A stretch of 64,000 nt of DNA. Source: Chersky-840 sp036511675 (GTDB taxonomy: Bacteria > Actinomycetota > Acidimicrobiia > Acidimicrobiales > UBA8190). Positions 41,208 to 49,938 of the stretch are shown here, one piece after another (position 1 is the first letter of the stretch; each line of letters starts with the position of its first letter). Where the stretch lies: assembly GCA_036511675.1 (NCBI GenBank), contig DATCBU010000013.1:26023-90022 (forward strand). The letters are read 5' to 3'. The notes under the pieces were generated by a model, which saw nothing but the letters and a program-made list of their open reading frames with translations, searched no databases and was not told the origin of the DNA. A program made the position numbers and the translations under genes.

Positions 41208-42069
41208 GGCGTTGCTCCTTTTCCTGTAGGTGTTCCTGTACGGATTGCCGCTTGGCGACACGCGAGTTGATGTCCCGGGGAGGCGCCAAGGTCAAGGTGT
41301 CGACGGCGGACTCGATCAGGTGCAGCCCCTCGAGGCCCGGGAGCCGCCCCACCGAGCGGTCGATGCGTTGTGCCGCCGCCCCCCCCTCGGCGTCGCCGAA
41401 GAGGTGGTTCACGAGGAACTTCACCTCGGGCTCGGGCATGACGCCGGTGCCGACCGGCGCCCAGTAGCGCCGCAGGGCGAAGCGCGTGAGGCGTCGAGCC
41501 GTGGCGCTGTCGGCGAGCCGCTGACGGGCCCCGATCGAGTAGAAGTCGATGTGCCTGCCTTCTTGGCGCATGATCCGGCGGAGCAGCTCCGACAGCACGG
41601 GATGCTTGGCCTTGGCGGCGAGGCGCCCATAGCCGGCCTGGGTCGTCCATTCGTTGACCGCGCCCCACGTCAGGTGGACGGCGACGATGTGCCGGGTCAG
41701 GGCCGAGGCAAGGGTGAATGCCACCGGCTTGAGCGCATCGCGCCGGGGCATGCGACGTCGCGACGCCGCCAGTCGGTCCCGCCCCGCGGGCTCGTGATGG
41801 GCCCGCAGCACTTCGGCGATCGCCTCGCCGTGCCAGTGCTCCTCGTAGCACCAACAGGCCAGGAAGGCCGTGACCTGGGGGTCGCGGTGGGCCCGGGTGG
41901 CGAGCAGGTCGCGCAGGTAGCAGGCGGTGTGGCCCTCCACGTCGTGCATGTAGCGGAGGCAGCGCAAGGTGGCAGGGTCGAGGGGGTGCTGGCGGAAGGC
42001 GCCGAAGTCGATGTCGTCCACCTGCAGGCGCTCCGACCGCTGGATCAGGGAGTCGATATCTGTCGTCAC
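41197..42069 (-). CDS. Ferritin-like diiron protein, acyl-ACP-desaturase-like
   Basis: The 290-aa product (GTG 42069) has two ExxH motifs, in CYEEHWHGEAI near 94 and RQEGRHIDFYS near 190, plus an early MHDVEGHTACY, giving the carboxylate and His ligands of a diiron four-helix bundle. Stearoyl-ACP desaturases and some aldehyde or amine oxygenases share this pattern. No signal or membrane segment. It is the first gene of a run with tatA, tatB, tatC and a lipase, overlapping tatA. The reason for the linkage is not evident. Confidence 0.75.
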   Translation of the reverse strand: MTTDIDSLIQRSERLQVDDIDFGAFRQHPLDPATLRCLRYMHDVEGHTACYLRDLLATRAHRDPQVTAFLACWCYEEHWHGEAIAEVLRAHHEPAGRDRLAASRRRMPRRDALKPVAFTLASALTRHIVAVHLTWGAVNEWTTQAGYGRLAAKAKHPVLSELLRRIMRQEGRHIDFYSIGARQRLADSATARRLTRFALRRYWAPVGTGVMPEPEVKFLVNHLFGDAEGGAAAQRIDRSVGRLPGLEGLHLIESAVDTLTLAPPRDINSRVAKRQSVQEHLQEKEQRHAC

Positions 42070-42185
42070 GGCTCGTCTTCGACACACCACGGCCGCCCGG
42101 ATGTGTGTCGACGCGGTTCGGGGCCCAGATGGTCGCTTCCGGGGGCGGCCCGGGCGGGCAGCCACGCCGGGGATAGCCTCGTGCT

Positions 42186-42818
42186 GTGGCCGGCCGCTCA
42201 TCCAGGTCGATGGGCGGCTCCGAAAACCCTTTCGACATGCTGAAGCTCGAGACGGCCAGCGACGCCGCCTTGATGGTGGCGATCGCTCGGATGCACGAGC
42301 CGGCGTTGGCGGAGGCGTACCGGCGTCACGGGGGAGCGGTGCTCGCCCTGGCCCGGCGCGTCCTGGGCTCGGCCGACCTCGCCGAAGAGGTCACCCAGGA
42401 GGTCTTCGTGGACCTGTGGGACTCTCCGGAGCGTTTCGACCCCGGTCGGGGAGCGCTGCGGACCTTTCTCATGACCAAGGCCCACGGGCGTGCGGTGGAC
42501 ATCGTCCGCTCGGAGTCGGCCCGCCGCCGGCGCGAGGAGCGCACCGTGCGTGAGACGGTGGTGTCGGGCTACGACATCGAGCACCAGGCCTGGGACCTCG
42601 CCATCGCCGAGCAGGTGAAGGCGGCGGTCACGAGCCTGCCGGCCGAGGAGCGCACCGCCATCGAGATGGCCTACTTCGACGGCCACACCTACCGCGAGGT
42701 GGCCTCGATCCTGGGACAGCCCGAGGGCACGGTGAAGAGCCGGATCCGCAGCGGGCTGGGTCGGCTGCGCTCGGCACTGGCACAACACGGAGTGGAGACT
42801 GCGTGGACAGAGCCATGA
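42186..42818 (+). CDS. ECF sigma factor (SigK-like)
   Basis: The 210-aa product has sigma region 2 (EEVTQEVFVDLWDSPERFDP and LRTFLMTKAHGRAVDIVR) and region 4 (REVASILGQPEGTVKSRIR near 175-193), with no region 3, as in ECF factors. Start GTG 42186 or ATG 42210. Its stop overlaps the anti-sigma start in an ATGA, so the two are made together. It is divergent from the diiron/tat run, and a shared regulatory region lies at 42070-42185. Confidence 0.93.
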   Translation: MAGRSSRSMGGSENPFDMLKLETASDAALMVAIARMHEPALAEAYRRHGGAVLALARRVLGSADLAEEVTQEVFVDLWDSPERFDPGRGALRTFLMTKAHGRAVDIVRSESARRRREERTVRETVVSGYDIEHQAWDLAIAEQVKAAVTSLPAEERTAIEMAYFDGHTYREVASILGQPEGTVKSRIRSGLGRLRSALAQHGVETAWTEP

Positions 42819-43615
42819 CCCACGACGAGATCTCGCAGCTGCTGGGCGCGTTCGCCCTCGACGCCGTCGACACCGACGAGGCCGAGGCGATCCGCGCCCA
42901 CCTGGTCGAGTGCCCTCGGTGCGCCTCCGAAGTCGCCGAGCACTGGGAGGTCACCGGTCTCATCGCCAATGTGGGGGTGGACGCACCGGCCGAGCTCTGG
43001 GACCGCATCGCGGCGCAGATCGACACCGACTCCGGCGCCCGTCGGCCCGCGCCCCTACACCTGGCGTCATCGTCGCCAGCTCCGAGCCGCGCCCCCACGA
43101 CGGTCCGCAGACGACTGGCGTGGTCGACGGTGGGGACCATCGCCGCTGCCGCCGCGGTCGTGGCCGTGCTCATGGCCGTCCAGGTGGGGCGGCTCGACCA
43201 GCGGGTGAGCCAGTTGGGACTCGCCACTCGCCACAACGAACTGACCCAGGCCGTCCAGGCCGCGTTGCTCGAGCCCGATGCCCAGAAGGTGACGCTGGCG
43301 GACACGGGCTCCGCCACGGGAGGGACATCGCCGGGGAACGGAGCCCGAGCGGCAGTGGTGGTGGTCCTGCCCGACGGCTCGGCGTTCTTGGTCAACACGG
43401 GTCTCCCCCGGCTGGCCTCGGATCGGACCTATCAGCTGTGGGGAGTCGTCAACGGGCAGACGGTGTCGTTGGGCCTGCTCGGGAGCCAACCCCGCGACGT
43501 GGCGTTCACGGTCAACCCCTCCGCCCCCGTCAAGGCGTTCGCCGTCACCGACGAGGTTGCGGGTGGGGTGGTCCGGACGACGCACACCCCGGTGGCACTG
43601 AGCACCTCGGCCTGA
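42815..43615 (+). CDS. Zinc-containing anti-sigma factor (RskA-like)
   Basis: The 266-aa product has a cytoplasmic anti-sigma domain with the HxxxCxxC zinc motif (His29, Cys33, Cys36), one membrane helix at about 95-118, and an extracytoplasmic RskA-type domain with RTYQLWGVVNGQTVSLG and AFAVTDEVAGG. It would hold the upstream sigma factor at the membrane until an envelope or redox signal triggers release or proteolysis. The start at 42815 (ATGA overlap) is preferred to GTG 42803 upstream. Confidence 0.92.
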   Translation: MTHDEISQLLGAFALDAVDTDEAEAIRAHLVECPRCASEVAEHWEVTGLIANVGVDAPAELWDRIAAQIDTDSGARRPAPLHLASSSPAPSRAPTTVRRRLAWSTVGTIAAAAAVVAVLMAVQVGRLDQRVSQLGLATRHNELTQAVQAALLEPDAQKVTLADTGSATGGTSPGNGARAAVVVVLPDGSAFLVNTGLPRLASDRTYQLWGVVNGQTVSLGLLGSQPRDVAFTVNPSAPVKAFAVTDEVAGGVVRTTHTPVALSTSA

Positions 43616-43714
43616 GGACGACGGGCGTCGCCGGCCCGTCGCGTCACCGGGCGTGGGAGAGTGGGCGCCGAGCCCGACGCCGGTGCCGGGTCGGCCCCTG
43701 GGGAGGAACGCACC

Positions 43715-44455
43715 ATGAGTCTTCCGAGAGTCGTGTCACGAGACGAATGGCTGGTGAAGCGCAAGGAGCTGCTGGCCCAGGAAAAGGCCATGACCCGGGC
43801 GCGAGACGCCTTGAGCACCACCCGCCGGGAATTGCCGATGGTCAGGGTCGACAAGGACTACGCCTTCGAAGGCCCGGGCGGGACGGTGGGCCTGCAGGAT
43901 CTGTTCGACGACCGGCGCCAGCTCATCGTGCAGCATTTCATGTTCGATCCGGCCTGGGACGAGGGCTGTCCCAGTTGCACCGGCGCCGCCGACGAGCTAT
44001 CTGCCGGCCTGCTCCGACACCTGCAGGCCCGGGACACGAACTTCGTCGTGGTCTCCCGGGCGCCGCTCGAGAAGATCGAGCGGTACAAAGCCAGCCGGGG
44101 TTGGTCCTTCCCCTGGTACTCGTCGTTCGGCACCGATTTCAATTACGACTTCAACGTGACCATCGATGCGTCGGTGGTCCCGGTGATGTGGAACTACCGG
44201 ACGATGGACGAGCTGGCCCAGGTGGACATGGCCTGGCTCGGGGAGGGATCGTCGGAGCAACCCGGCTACAGCATGTTCCTCCGGGACGGCGACGCCATCT
44301 TTCACACCTACTCGGTGTACGCACGCGGCACCGAGATGCTCGGTGGCGCCTACTACTTCCTCGACCTGACCGCTCTGGGGCGTCAGGAGGAGTGGGAGGA
44401 GCCCAAGGGACGCGCTGACAACGCCCGGGCATCGCTCCCCGACTTCTCGGCCTGA
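43715..44455 (+). CDS. DUF899 family thioredoxin-like protein
   Basis: The 246-aa product begins VVSRDEWLVKRKELLAQEKA and has RRELPMVRVDKDYAFEGPGG, QHFMFDPAWDEGCPSCTGAAD, SFPWYSSFGTDFNYDF and AYYFLDLTALGRQEEWE, the DUF899 order. GCPSC stands where a thioredoxin CxxC would be. ATG 43715 follows GGGGAGGAA. Family function unknown, probably redox. It lies 100 bp after the anti-sigma gene and may be in its regulon. Confidence 0.9.
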   Translation: MSLPRVVSRDEWLVKRKELLAQEKAMTRARDALSTTRRELPMVRVDKDYAFEGPGGTVGLQDLFDDRRQLIVQHFMFDPAWDEGCPSCTGAADELSAGLLRHLQARDTNFVVVSRAPLEKIERYKASRGWSFPWYSSFGTDFNYDFNVTIDASVVPVMWNYRTMDELAQVDMAWLGEGSSEQPGYSMFLRDGDAIFHTYSVYARGTEMLGGAYYFLDLTALGRQEEWEEPKGRADNARASLPDFSA

Positions 44456-44625
44456 GTCACCGGCGCAGGGCCCGGTGCCGCCAGGATGGCTCGCGGGCCC
44501 GACGATGCCGGCCGTCGGGTGCGGTCAGCACCCCTCACGCCCCTCGGGGTACCACCATTGGCGCAGGCCACGGGACATGAGTAAATGGTGCTCGTGACCA
44601 AGCCCGTGCCAGGGACGTAACGGAC

Positions 44626-47193
44626 ATGGGTCTTTTTTGGTTCCGGTGGCGTGCCGAATGGCGGGCCAGGTGGCGATCGGCCCTTCTGCTTGCTGTGGTG
44701 GTGGGCATCGGCGGGGGCTTGGCGCTGGCCGCGCTCGCCGGTGCCCGTCGCTCCGAAGCGGCCATGCCCCAATTCGTGGCGTACAGCCTGCCCGACGACG
44801 GTGGATTTCTGTACGGAAGCCTGTCGGCGCCGGGGCCCGCCGCCGGGGCCGGTGCCAACTCGCTGGCCCTGCCCCCCTTGGCACAACGTGTCGTCGATCT
44901 CCCGCAGGTCGCCGCGTATTTCAGGGCTCCCCACCTGTTCGTGACGACGGACCCCTCCGGCCGCCACAACACAAGCGCGGCGATCATCGGCACCACCGAT
45001 GCCGACCTCTATCACCGCGTCGACCGACCGCTGGTGGTGGCCGGACACCTCCCCGATCCCAGCCGACCCTTCGACGTGGCGATCAACGAGGTGGCCGCCG
45101 AACAGGACCATCTTCACGTCGGGAGCCGCCTCCACCTCTACGCCTATTCGGCCGCGCAATTCCACAACGGTGCGCTCACGGGAGGGGTCGAGCTTCGGTC
45201 CCAGGCACCGGTGGGACCACGGTTCACGGTCCGGGTGGTGGCCATCGTGCGATCTCCGCAGGATGTCAACGCCGTCGTGCCGTTGCTGGCCAAGCAGGAC
45301 GTGTCCTACGAGGGTGATCAGAACGTCTACACGACACCCGCCTTCCTTCCCCGCCTCGCCGCCGGGCTCCACAGCCCGGTGCAACAGGTCGCGCAGATCA
45401 ACCTCGTCGGCGTGAGACTCCGTCACGGTGCCGCTGATTGGCAGGCGTTCTCGGCGGCCGCCAACACGATCGGGCACGGCCGGATCTTCACCAGTGCCGG
45501 CAACGTGTACAACATCCGGACGGACGCGGCCAGTGCCGAGCGGGGCATCCACCTCGAGGCAGTGGCCCTCCTCCTTTTCGGTGCCATCGCCGGCCTGGTG
45601 ACGCTGCTCCTCGTCGGTCAGGCCATCGCCCGGCAGGTCATGCTCGAGAGCGACGACCTCACCACGTTGCGCAGCCTGGGTGCCACCAGATCCCAGCTGC
45701 TCCTCGTCGTCTCGTTGCGGTCGACGGTCATCGCTGTGGCCGGCGGTGTGCTCGCCGTCGCCGTGGCGGTGCTGTGCTCGCCGCTCATGCCGCTCGGTTT
45801 GGCGCGCCAGGCCGAGATCCATCTGGGGTTCAACGTGGATGTGCTCGTGCTGGTCCCAGGGTTCTTCGCCGTGATCGTGCTCATCGCAGCTCGTTCCATG
45901 CCCCCGGCGTGGCGAGCCAGTCGCCGCTCTCTGGCTTCGACGGGTGACAGTGCTACCGACGTCCGGTTGTCACGCACCGCCGAAGCCGTCAGCCGAACGT
46001 CATTGTCGCCCGTGGCCAGCATCGGAGTGCGCTACGGGCTGGAGCCCGGCCGGGGGCGCACGGCGGTGCCATTGTTCAGCGCCGCCGTCGGGGCGGTGGT
46101 GGCGGTGACCGCTCTCGTTGCCGCGCTGACCTTCGGGGCCAGTCTCGGGCATCTCCTGGACAGCCCGCGCCAGCAAGGGTGGAACTGGGACGTCCTGGTC
46201 GGCAATCCCAACAGCACCACCGACCAGGAGGCGTCGGGAGGAGCGCTGCTGGCGCACAACCGCTTCGTGGGCTCGTATTCCGCCATTGCCATCCTGGCGG
46301 GCGCCGAGCAAGGCAACGTGGTCATCGACGGCCGGGTGGTCGACCTCCTGCTCGCCTTCGACCCCGTGAAGGGAACCGTGTACCCGCCGCTGGTCCAAGG
46401 CCACGTGCCACGGGCGGGGGACGAGGTGGTGTTGGCGAGCAAGACGCTCCAGGCGCTGCACCGGCATATCGGCCAGGCGATCCAGGTGGCCGGGGGCACA
46501 GGGCGACCGCGCACCCTTCACATCGTCGGGAGCATGATCGCGCCGTCGGTGGGTGACCTCTTCACCAACGGCATGGGCGACGGCGGTTGGGTCTACGGGC
46601 CCGCCGTGCGCCAGCAGCTGGAGCAGGCCCCTCCCAGTGCCAATGGCCCACCGGCGACCGTGTTCACGCTCTTCGCCGTCCGCTATGCGCACGGCGTGTC
46701 GCCGGCGATGGCCTATGCCAGCTTGCGCCACGACTTCGGGGCGACCGTGCTCACGCAACTCCCGTCCGAGGACGTCCTCAACCTCCAGAGCGTCGACGGC
46801 CTGCCGCCGTTGCTGGCCGCACTGGTGGTCTTCTTGGGCGTGGCGACGGTCGGGAACACGCTCGTCGCCTCGGTTCGCCAGCGTCGCCGCGAGCTCGCCA
46901 TCTTGAAGACGATCGGCTTCGTCCGGCGCCAGGTGGCGGCCGTGGTCGCCTGGCAGGCTACGTCCTTCTCCCTGGTCGCCTTGGTGGTGGGCATCCCGCT
47001 GGGCGTCGTCGGTGGCCGCTGGGCTTGGAATCTCGTGGCTTCGGGCATCGGCTCGGTGTCGCCGCCGGTGGTCCCGACGGTCGCCATTGTCGTGACCGTG
47101 CCCGCGGCGCTGGTGGTGGCGAACGTCATGGCGGCATGGCCGGGGTGGGTGGCGGCGCGCGTGGCCCCGGCTGTGGTGATGCGAAACGAATAG
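44626..47193 (+). CDS. FtsX-like/MacB-type ABC permease, 855 aa
   Basis: The large protein has an N-terminal membrane helix near 18-38, a long extracytoplasmic domain, three helices near 310-425, a second extracytoplasmic domain, and three C-terminal helices starting in LPPLLAALVVFLGVATVGNT. The tail RRRELAILKTIGFVRRQVAA is the typical FtsX-domain sequence. A matching LESDDLTTLRSLGATR is in the first half. No ATPase gene is adjacent, so the partner must lie elsewhere. Possible roles are lipoprotein or peptide export. Confidence 0.9.
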   Translation: MGLFWFRWRAEWRARWRSALLLAVVVGIGGGLALAALAGARRSEAAMPQFVAYSLPDDGGFLYGSLSAPGPAAGAGANSLALPPLAQRVVDLPQVAAYFRAPHLFVTTDPSGRHNTSAAIIGTTDADLYHRVDRPLVVAGHLPDPSRPFDVAINEVAAEQDHLHVGSRLHLYAYSAAQFHNGALTGGVELRSQAPVGPRFTVRVVAIVRSPQDVNAVVPLLAKQDVSYEGDQNVYTTPAFLPRLAAGLHSPVQQVAQINLVGVRLRHGAADWQAFSAAANTIGHGRIFTSAGNVYNIRTDAASAERGIHLEAVALLLFGAIAGLVTLLLVGQAIARQVMLESDDLTTLRSLGATRSQLLLVVSLRSTVIAVAGGVLAVAVAVLCSPLMPLGLARQAEIHLGFNVDVLVLVPGFFAVIVLIAARSMPPAWRASRRSLASTGDSATDVRLSRTAEAVSRTSLSPVASIGVRYGLEPGRGRTAVPLFSAAVGAVVAVTALVAALTFGASLGHLLDSPRQQGWNWDVLVGNPNSTTDQEASGGALLAHNRFVGSYSAIAILAGAEQGNVVIDGRVVDLLLAFDPVKGTVYPPLVQGHVPRAGDEVVLASKTLQALHRHIGQAIQVAGGTGRPRTLHIVGSMIAPSVGDLFTNGMGDGGWVYGPAVRQQLEQAPPSANGPPATVFTLFAVRYAHGVSPAMAYASLRHDFGATVLTQLPSEDVLNLQSVDGLPPLLAALVVFLGVATVGNTLVASVRQRRRELAILKTIGFVRRQVAAVVAWQATSFSLVALVVGIPLGVVGGRWAWNLVASGIGSVSPPVVPTVAIVVTVPAALVVANVMAAWPGWVAARVAPAVVMRNE

Positions 47194-47200
47194 GCCGGCG

Positions 47201-47533
47201 CTAACGACTCGGGAAGTGGCTCTCCCCGAGCACCTCGCACACCGAGATGTCGTAGGAGGAGTAGAACCGGTCGCGGCCCATCTGCTGCGCGTCACGGTGC
47301 TCGGGATGGTCCCGCCAGGCGCGATGGGTCTCTCTCGACTCGAAGGTGACGATCGAGACCCGCTCACCGTCGTCGGCTTCGAAGGCCTTGAACTCCACGA
47401 ACCCGGGCATGGTTCGGGCCAGGTCCAAGATGCGCTGCGCGGTGTGGTGATACTCGTCGACCGACTCGGGCCGGAGCCGTGAGCGGAACACGGTGACGAT
47501 GCGCGGGCCGTCGGCCCCGGTCGAGTCACTCAC
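47201..47533 (-). CDS. Antibiotic biosynthesis monooxygenase (ABM) family protein
   Basis: The 110-aa product (GTG 47533) reads RIVTVFRSRLRPESVDEYHH, then MPGFVEFKAFEADDGERVSI and THRAWRDHPEHRDAQQMGRD, the ABM ferredoxin-like barrel. The start overlaps the stop of the APC permease gene (GTGA), so both are on one mRNA. It converges on the FtsX-like gene with a 7-bp gap. Role unknown; small barrels of this class often handle reactive quinones or aldehydes. Confidence 0.85.
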   Translation of the reverse strand: MSDSTGADGPRIVTVFRSRLRPESVDEYHHTAQRILDLARTMPGFVEFKAFEADDGERVSIVTFESRETHRAWRDHPEHRDAQQMGRDRFYSSYDISVCEVLGESHFPSR

Positions 47534-49068
47534 GCCGTGAGGCGCTGCTCGATGGCCTCGAGGGCGGACTCGTCGCCTTGGGCACGCGGCCCGGTGAACC
47601 ACTTTCGGGCGCTCACCAGCCAGAAGATACCGGCGTAGGCCAGGACGACCCCGACCGCCACGATGGTGTAGTTGAAGTTATGCCAAGTGATGGGGCTGGC
47701 GGTAGGGAGCAGGAAGAGGATGGTGATGATCCCGACCCAGACGATGCCGACCCAACCCACGATCGCGCTCCATTTCCCGAGGTTCCACGGGCCCGGCGTG
47801 AAGGTGTCGCCGGCCAGCCGGCGCAACAACGTGGGGATGACGTAGGCGATGTAGAGGCCGATGACCGCGATCGAGATCACCGCCCCGTAGGCGACCGAGC
47901 TCCACATCGACGGGATGGCCAGAATGAAGGCGAACACCACGGCGAAGTAGATCGAGCGGCTTGGTGTGCGGGTCCGGGGGTTGATGTGGTGCAAGAACTT
48001 CGACCCGGGGATGGCGCCGTCCCGGGAGAAGGCGTAGATCATGCGTGAGTTCGCGGTCACCGAGGCCATGCCGCAGTAGGCCTGGGCCACCATGGCCACC
48101 ACAAGGAGCCATTCACCCCCGTGCCGTCCGATGGCGTCGATCCATATCTGCACCGGCGCTACGCCAGTCGAAGAGGTCAGCGCCTTGGCATACTCGGCGG
48201 TGGTGGGGATGGCGTAGGTGATCCCCACGAGCAGCACGAATCCGGCGATGATCGAGACCCAGATGGAGCGGACGATTCCCTTGGGCCCTGCCACCGCGGC
48301 ATTGTGCGTTTCCTCGGTCATGTGGGCCGAGGCGTCGTACCCCGTGAAGGTGTATTGCGCCAGCAAGAGTCCGATCATGAACACATAGAAGGTGTTGTGA
48401 TACCCGGTCTCGTTGACCAACTTGGTGAAGACGAACGAGGCCGAGGCGTGATGAGCGGGAACAACCAGAAGAACGATGGTGATCAACAGCACACCGAGGA
48501 TGTGCCACCACACACTGACATCGGAGAGGAAGGCCACCACGCGGATGCCGAAGATGTTGAGCGCGGCGTGGATGATGAGGATGCCCGCGTAGATCAGCAA
48601 GGTGTGCCCGGGTGTGGCCCCCCATCCGGTGGTGAGATTGAGAAAGGCGTTGAAGAAGAGCGAGAACCCGTAGTCGATGCCGGCGGTGACGGCCACTTGG
48701 CCGAGCAGGTTGAACCATCCGGTGAACCAACTCCAGGCGGCCCCGTTGCGTTTGGCCAGCTTGGCCGACCAGTAGTAGAGGCCGCCGGCGGTGGGATAGG
48801 CCGAGCACACTTCGGCCATGCCCAGCCCGACTACCAGGGTCATCAACCCGACCAGGATCCAGCCCCAGGTCATGTCCACAGGACCGCCGTTGGTCATGGC
48901 GATGCCGTAGGCGGTGAGGCATCCCGACAGGATCGAGATAATGGTGAACGACACGGCGAAGTTCGAGAACCCGCTCATCCGCCGCCGGAGCTCCTGGGCG
49001 TAGCCGAGCTCGTGGAGCTTCTTGGTGTCGGCGTCCATCTGGCTTGCGGCGTCGGCGCTGATCGACAT
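47530..49068 (-). CDS. APC-family amino acid/polyamine permease
   Basis: The 512-aa permease has about 12 helices. It starts at a helix FSNFAVSFTIISILSGCLTA, has the unwound SGCLTAYG-like helix 1, then AEVCSAYPTAGGLYYWSAKLA, FTGYDASAHMTEETHNAA and YAFSRDGAIPGSKFLHHINP. These are typical of GABA/choline/amine permeases. ATG 49068 after GGGGGT is preferred to the frame opening at 49137. It is coupled with the ABM gene. Substrate, perhaps an amine, is inference. Confidence 0.92.
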   Translation of the reverse strand: MSISADAASQMDADTKKLHELGYAQELRRRMSGFSNFAVSFTIISILSGCLTAYGIAMTNGGPVDMTWGWILVGLMTLVVGLGMAEVCSAYPTAGGLYYWSAKLAKRNGAAWSWFTGWFNLLGQVAVTAGIDYGFSLFFNAFLNLTTGWGATPGHTLLIYAGILIIHAALNIFGIRVVAFLSDVSVWWHILGVLLITIVLLVVPAHHASASFVFTKLVNETGYHNTFYVFMIGLLLAQYTFTGYDASAHMTEETHNAAVAGPKGIVRSIWVSIIAGFVLLVGITYAIPTTAEYAKALTSSTGVAPVQIWIDAIGRHGGEWLLVVAMVAQAYCGMASVTANSRMIYAFSRDGAIPGSKFLHHINPRTRTPSRSIYFAVVFAFILAIPSMWSSVAYGAVISIAVIGLYIAYVIPTLLRRLAGDTFTPGPWNLGKWSAIVGWVGIVWVGIITILFLLPTASPITWHNFNYTIVAVGVVLAYAGIFWLVSARKWFTGPRAQGDESALEAIEQRLTA

Positions 49069-49366
49069 GACTACCCCCATCGTCGGGGTCGACGGTGGTC
49101 CCTTGCCTACCCACCCCCGGCCGGCACTCTCGAGCACCCGACCACTGGCGTGAGGTGTCGTTCACAATCCGTCCGGAACGTCCGGTCGGGAGGCGCCAGA
49201 CAAACGATCGGCAGCTGGCGTCACTAGAACAGTTCGCCGTCCTTGTGTCAAGGATCGGCAGGCGGAGCGCCCTGTTCCCTGACCGGTTCCGGTGCGCTCA
49301 TGACTCGCTCCGGTGCGCACGCTGCCGCGGGGCGCGTCCGGCTTCGGTGCGGGCTGTCCGCGCCCG
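49069..49366. other. 298-bp spacer between APC permease and VOC genes
   Basis: It contains two copies of TCCGGTGCGC about 20 bp apart near 49289 and 49309, and a CCGGAACGTCCGG near-palindrome near 49174. No coding frame has a start signal. The promoter of the permease should be here. Confidence 0.4.
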
Positions 49367-49828
49367 CTACAACCCCAGCGGTCGAATGGGGCTGAAGACG
49401 AGCGCGGGGTCCGCTTTCCAGTCGATGCCGGGCACGTCGACGAACAGCTCGATCTCGTTGCCGTCGGGGTCGAGGATGTAGAGGCTGTGGGTGACGGTGT
49501 GATCGCTCGTCCCGACCACGGTGGCACCCGCCTCCTGCACGCTTCGCAGCGCGTCGCGCAGCTCGTCGTCGGTGTCGCCGACCTTGAGGCCGAAGTGGTA
49601 GAGGCCCACGTGGCGGCCGCGGGGCAACGCCTGTGCGTCTTCGCCCACCTCGATGAGCAACAGCTCGTGATGGGTGCGGTTCGAGGGGGCCGAGAAGGCG
49701 GCCGCCGGGAATCCGAGCTCCTCGGTGGGCGCCAACTGCCGCCACCCCAGGACGTCGCGGTAGAAGGCGGCCGACCGCTCGAGGTTGTGCACGTACAGCA
49801 CCAGGTGCCCGAGCTCTTTGACTTCCAT
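49367..49828 (-). CDS. VOC-superfamily dioxygenase-like protein
   Basis: The 153-aa product begins KELGHLVLYVHNLERSAAFY, a classical VOC start with metal His, followed by RTHHELLLIEVGED, HVGLYHFGLKVGD and SLYILDPDGNEIELFVD with metal Glu. All three ligand positions (His, His, Glu) are present, which points to an active metalloenzyme such as a ring-cleaving dioxygenase or glyoxalase. ATG 49828 follows GGAGGAG. Divergent from a YceH-like gene across a repeat-bearing spacer. Confidence 0.9.
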   Translation of the reverse strand: MEVKELGHLVLYVHNLERSAAFYRDVLGWRQLAPTEELGFPAAAFSAPSNRTHHELLLIEVGEDAQALPRGRHVGLYHFGLKVGDTDDELRDALRSVQEAGATVVGTSDHTVTHSLYILDPDGNEIELFVDVPGIDWKADPALVFSPIRPLGL

Positions 49829-49890
49829 GGGTCTTCTCCTCCACGCGTGACCACACCGCACAACCGGCCTCGACCGCCGACTATTCCTCA

Positions 49891-49929
49891 GGGTGGACCA
49901 TATGCCCGTCCCCGGGGTGGACCATATGC
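49891..49929. repeat. Two 15-bp direct repeats GGGTGGACCATATGC
   Basis: Identical 15-bp copies at 49891-49905 and 49915-49929, 24 bp apart start to start, lie just before the YceH-like start (49939) in the divergent spacer. Each holds the palindrome CATATG. The second ends 9 bases before the start codon, in the ribosome-binding region, which has no Shine-Dalgarno sequence. Confidence 0.8.
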
Positions 49930-49938
49930 TCGATCGGC

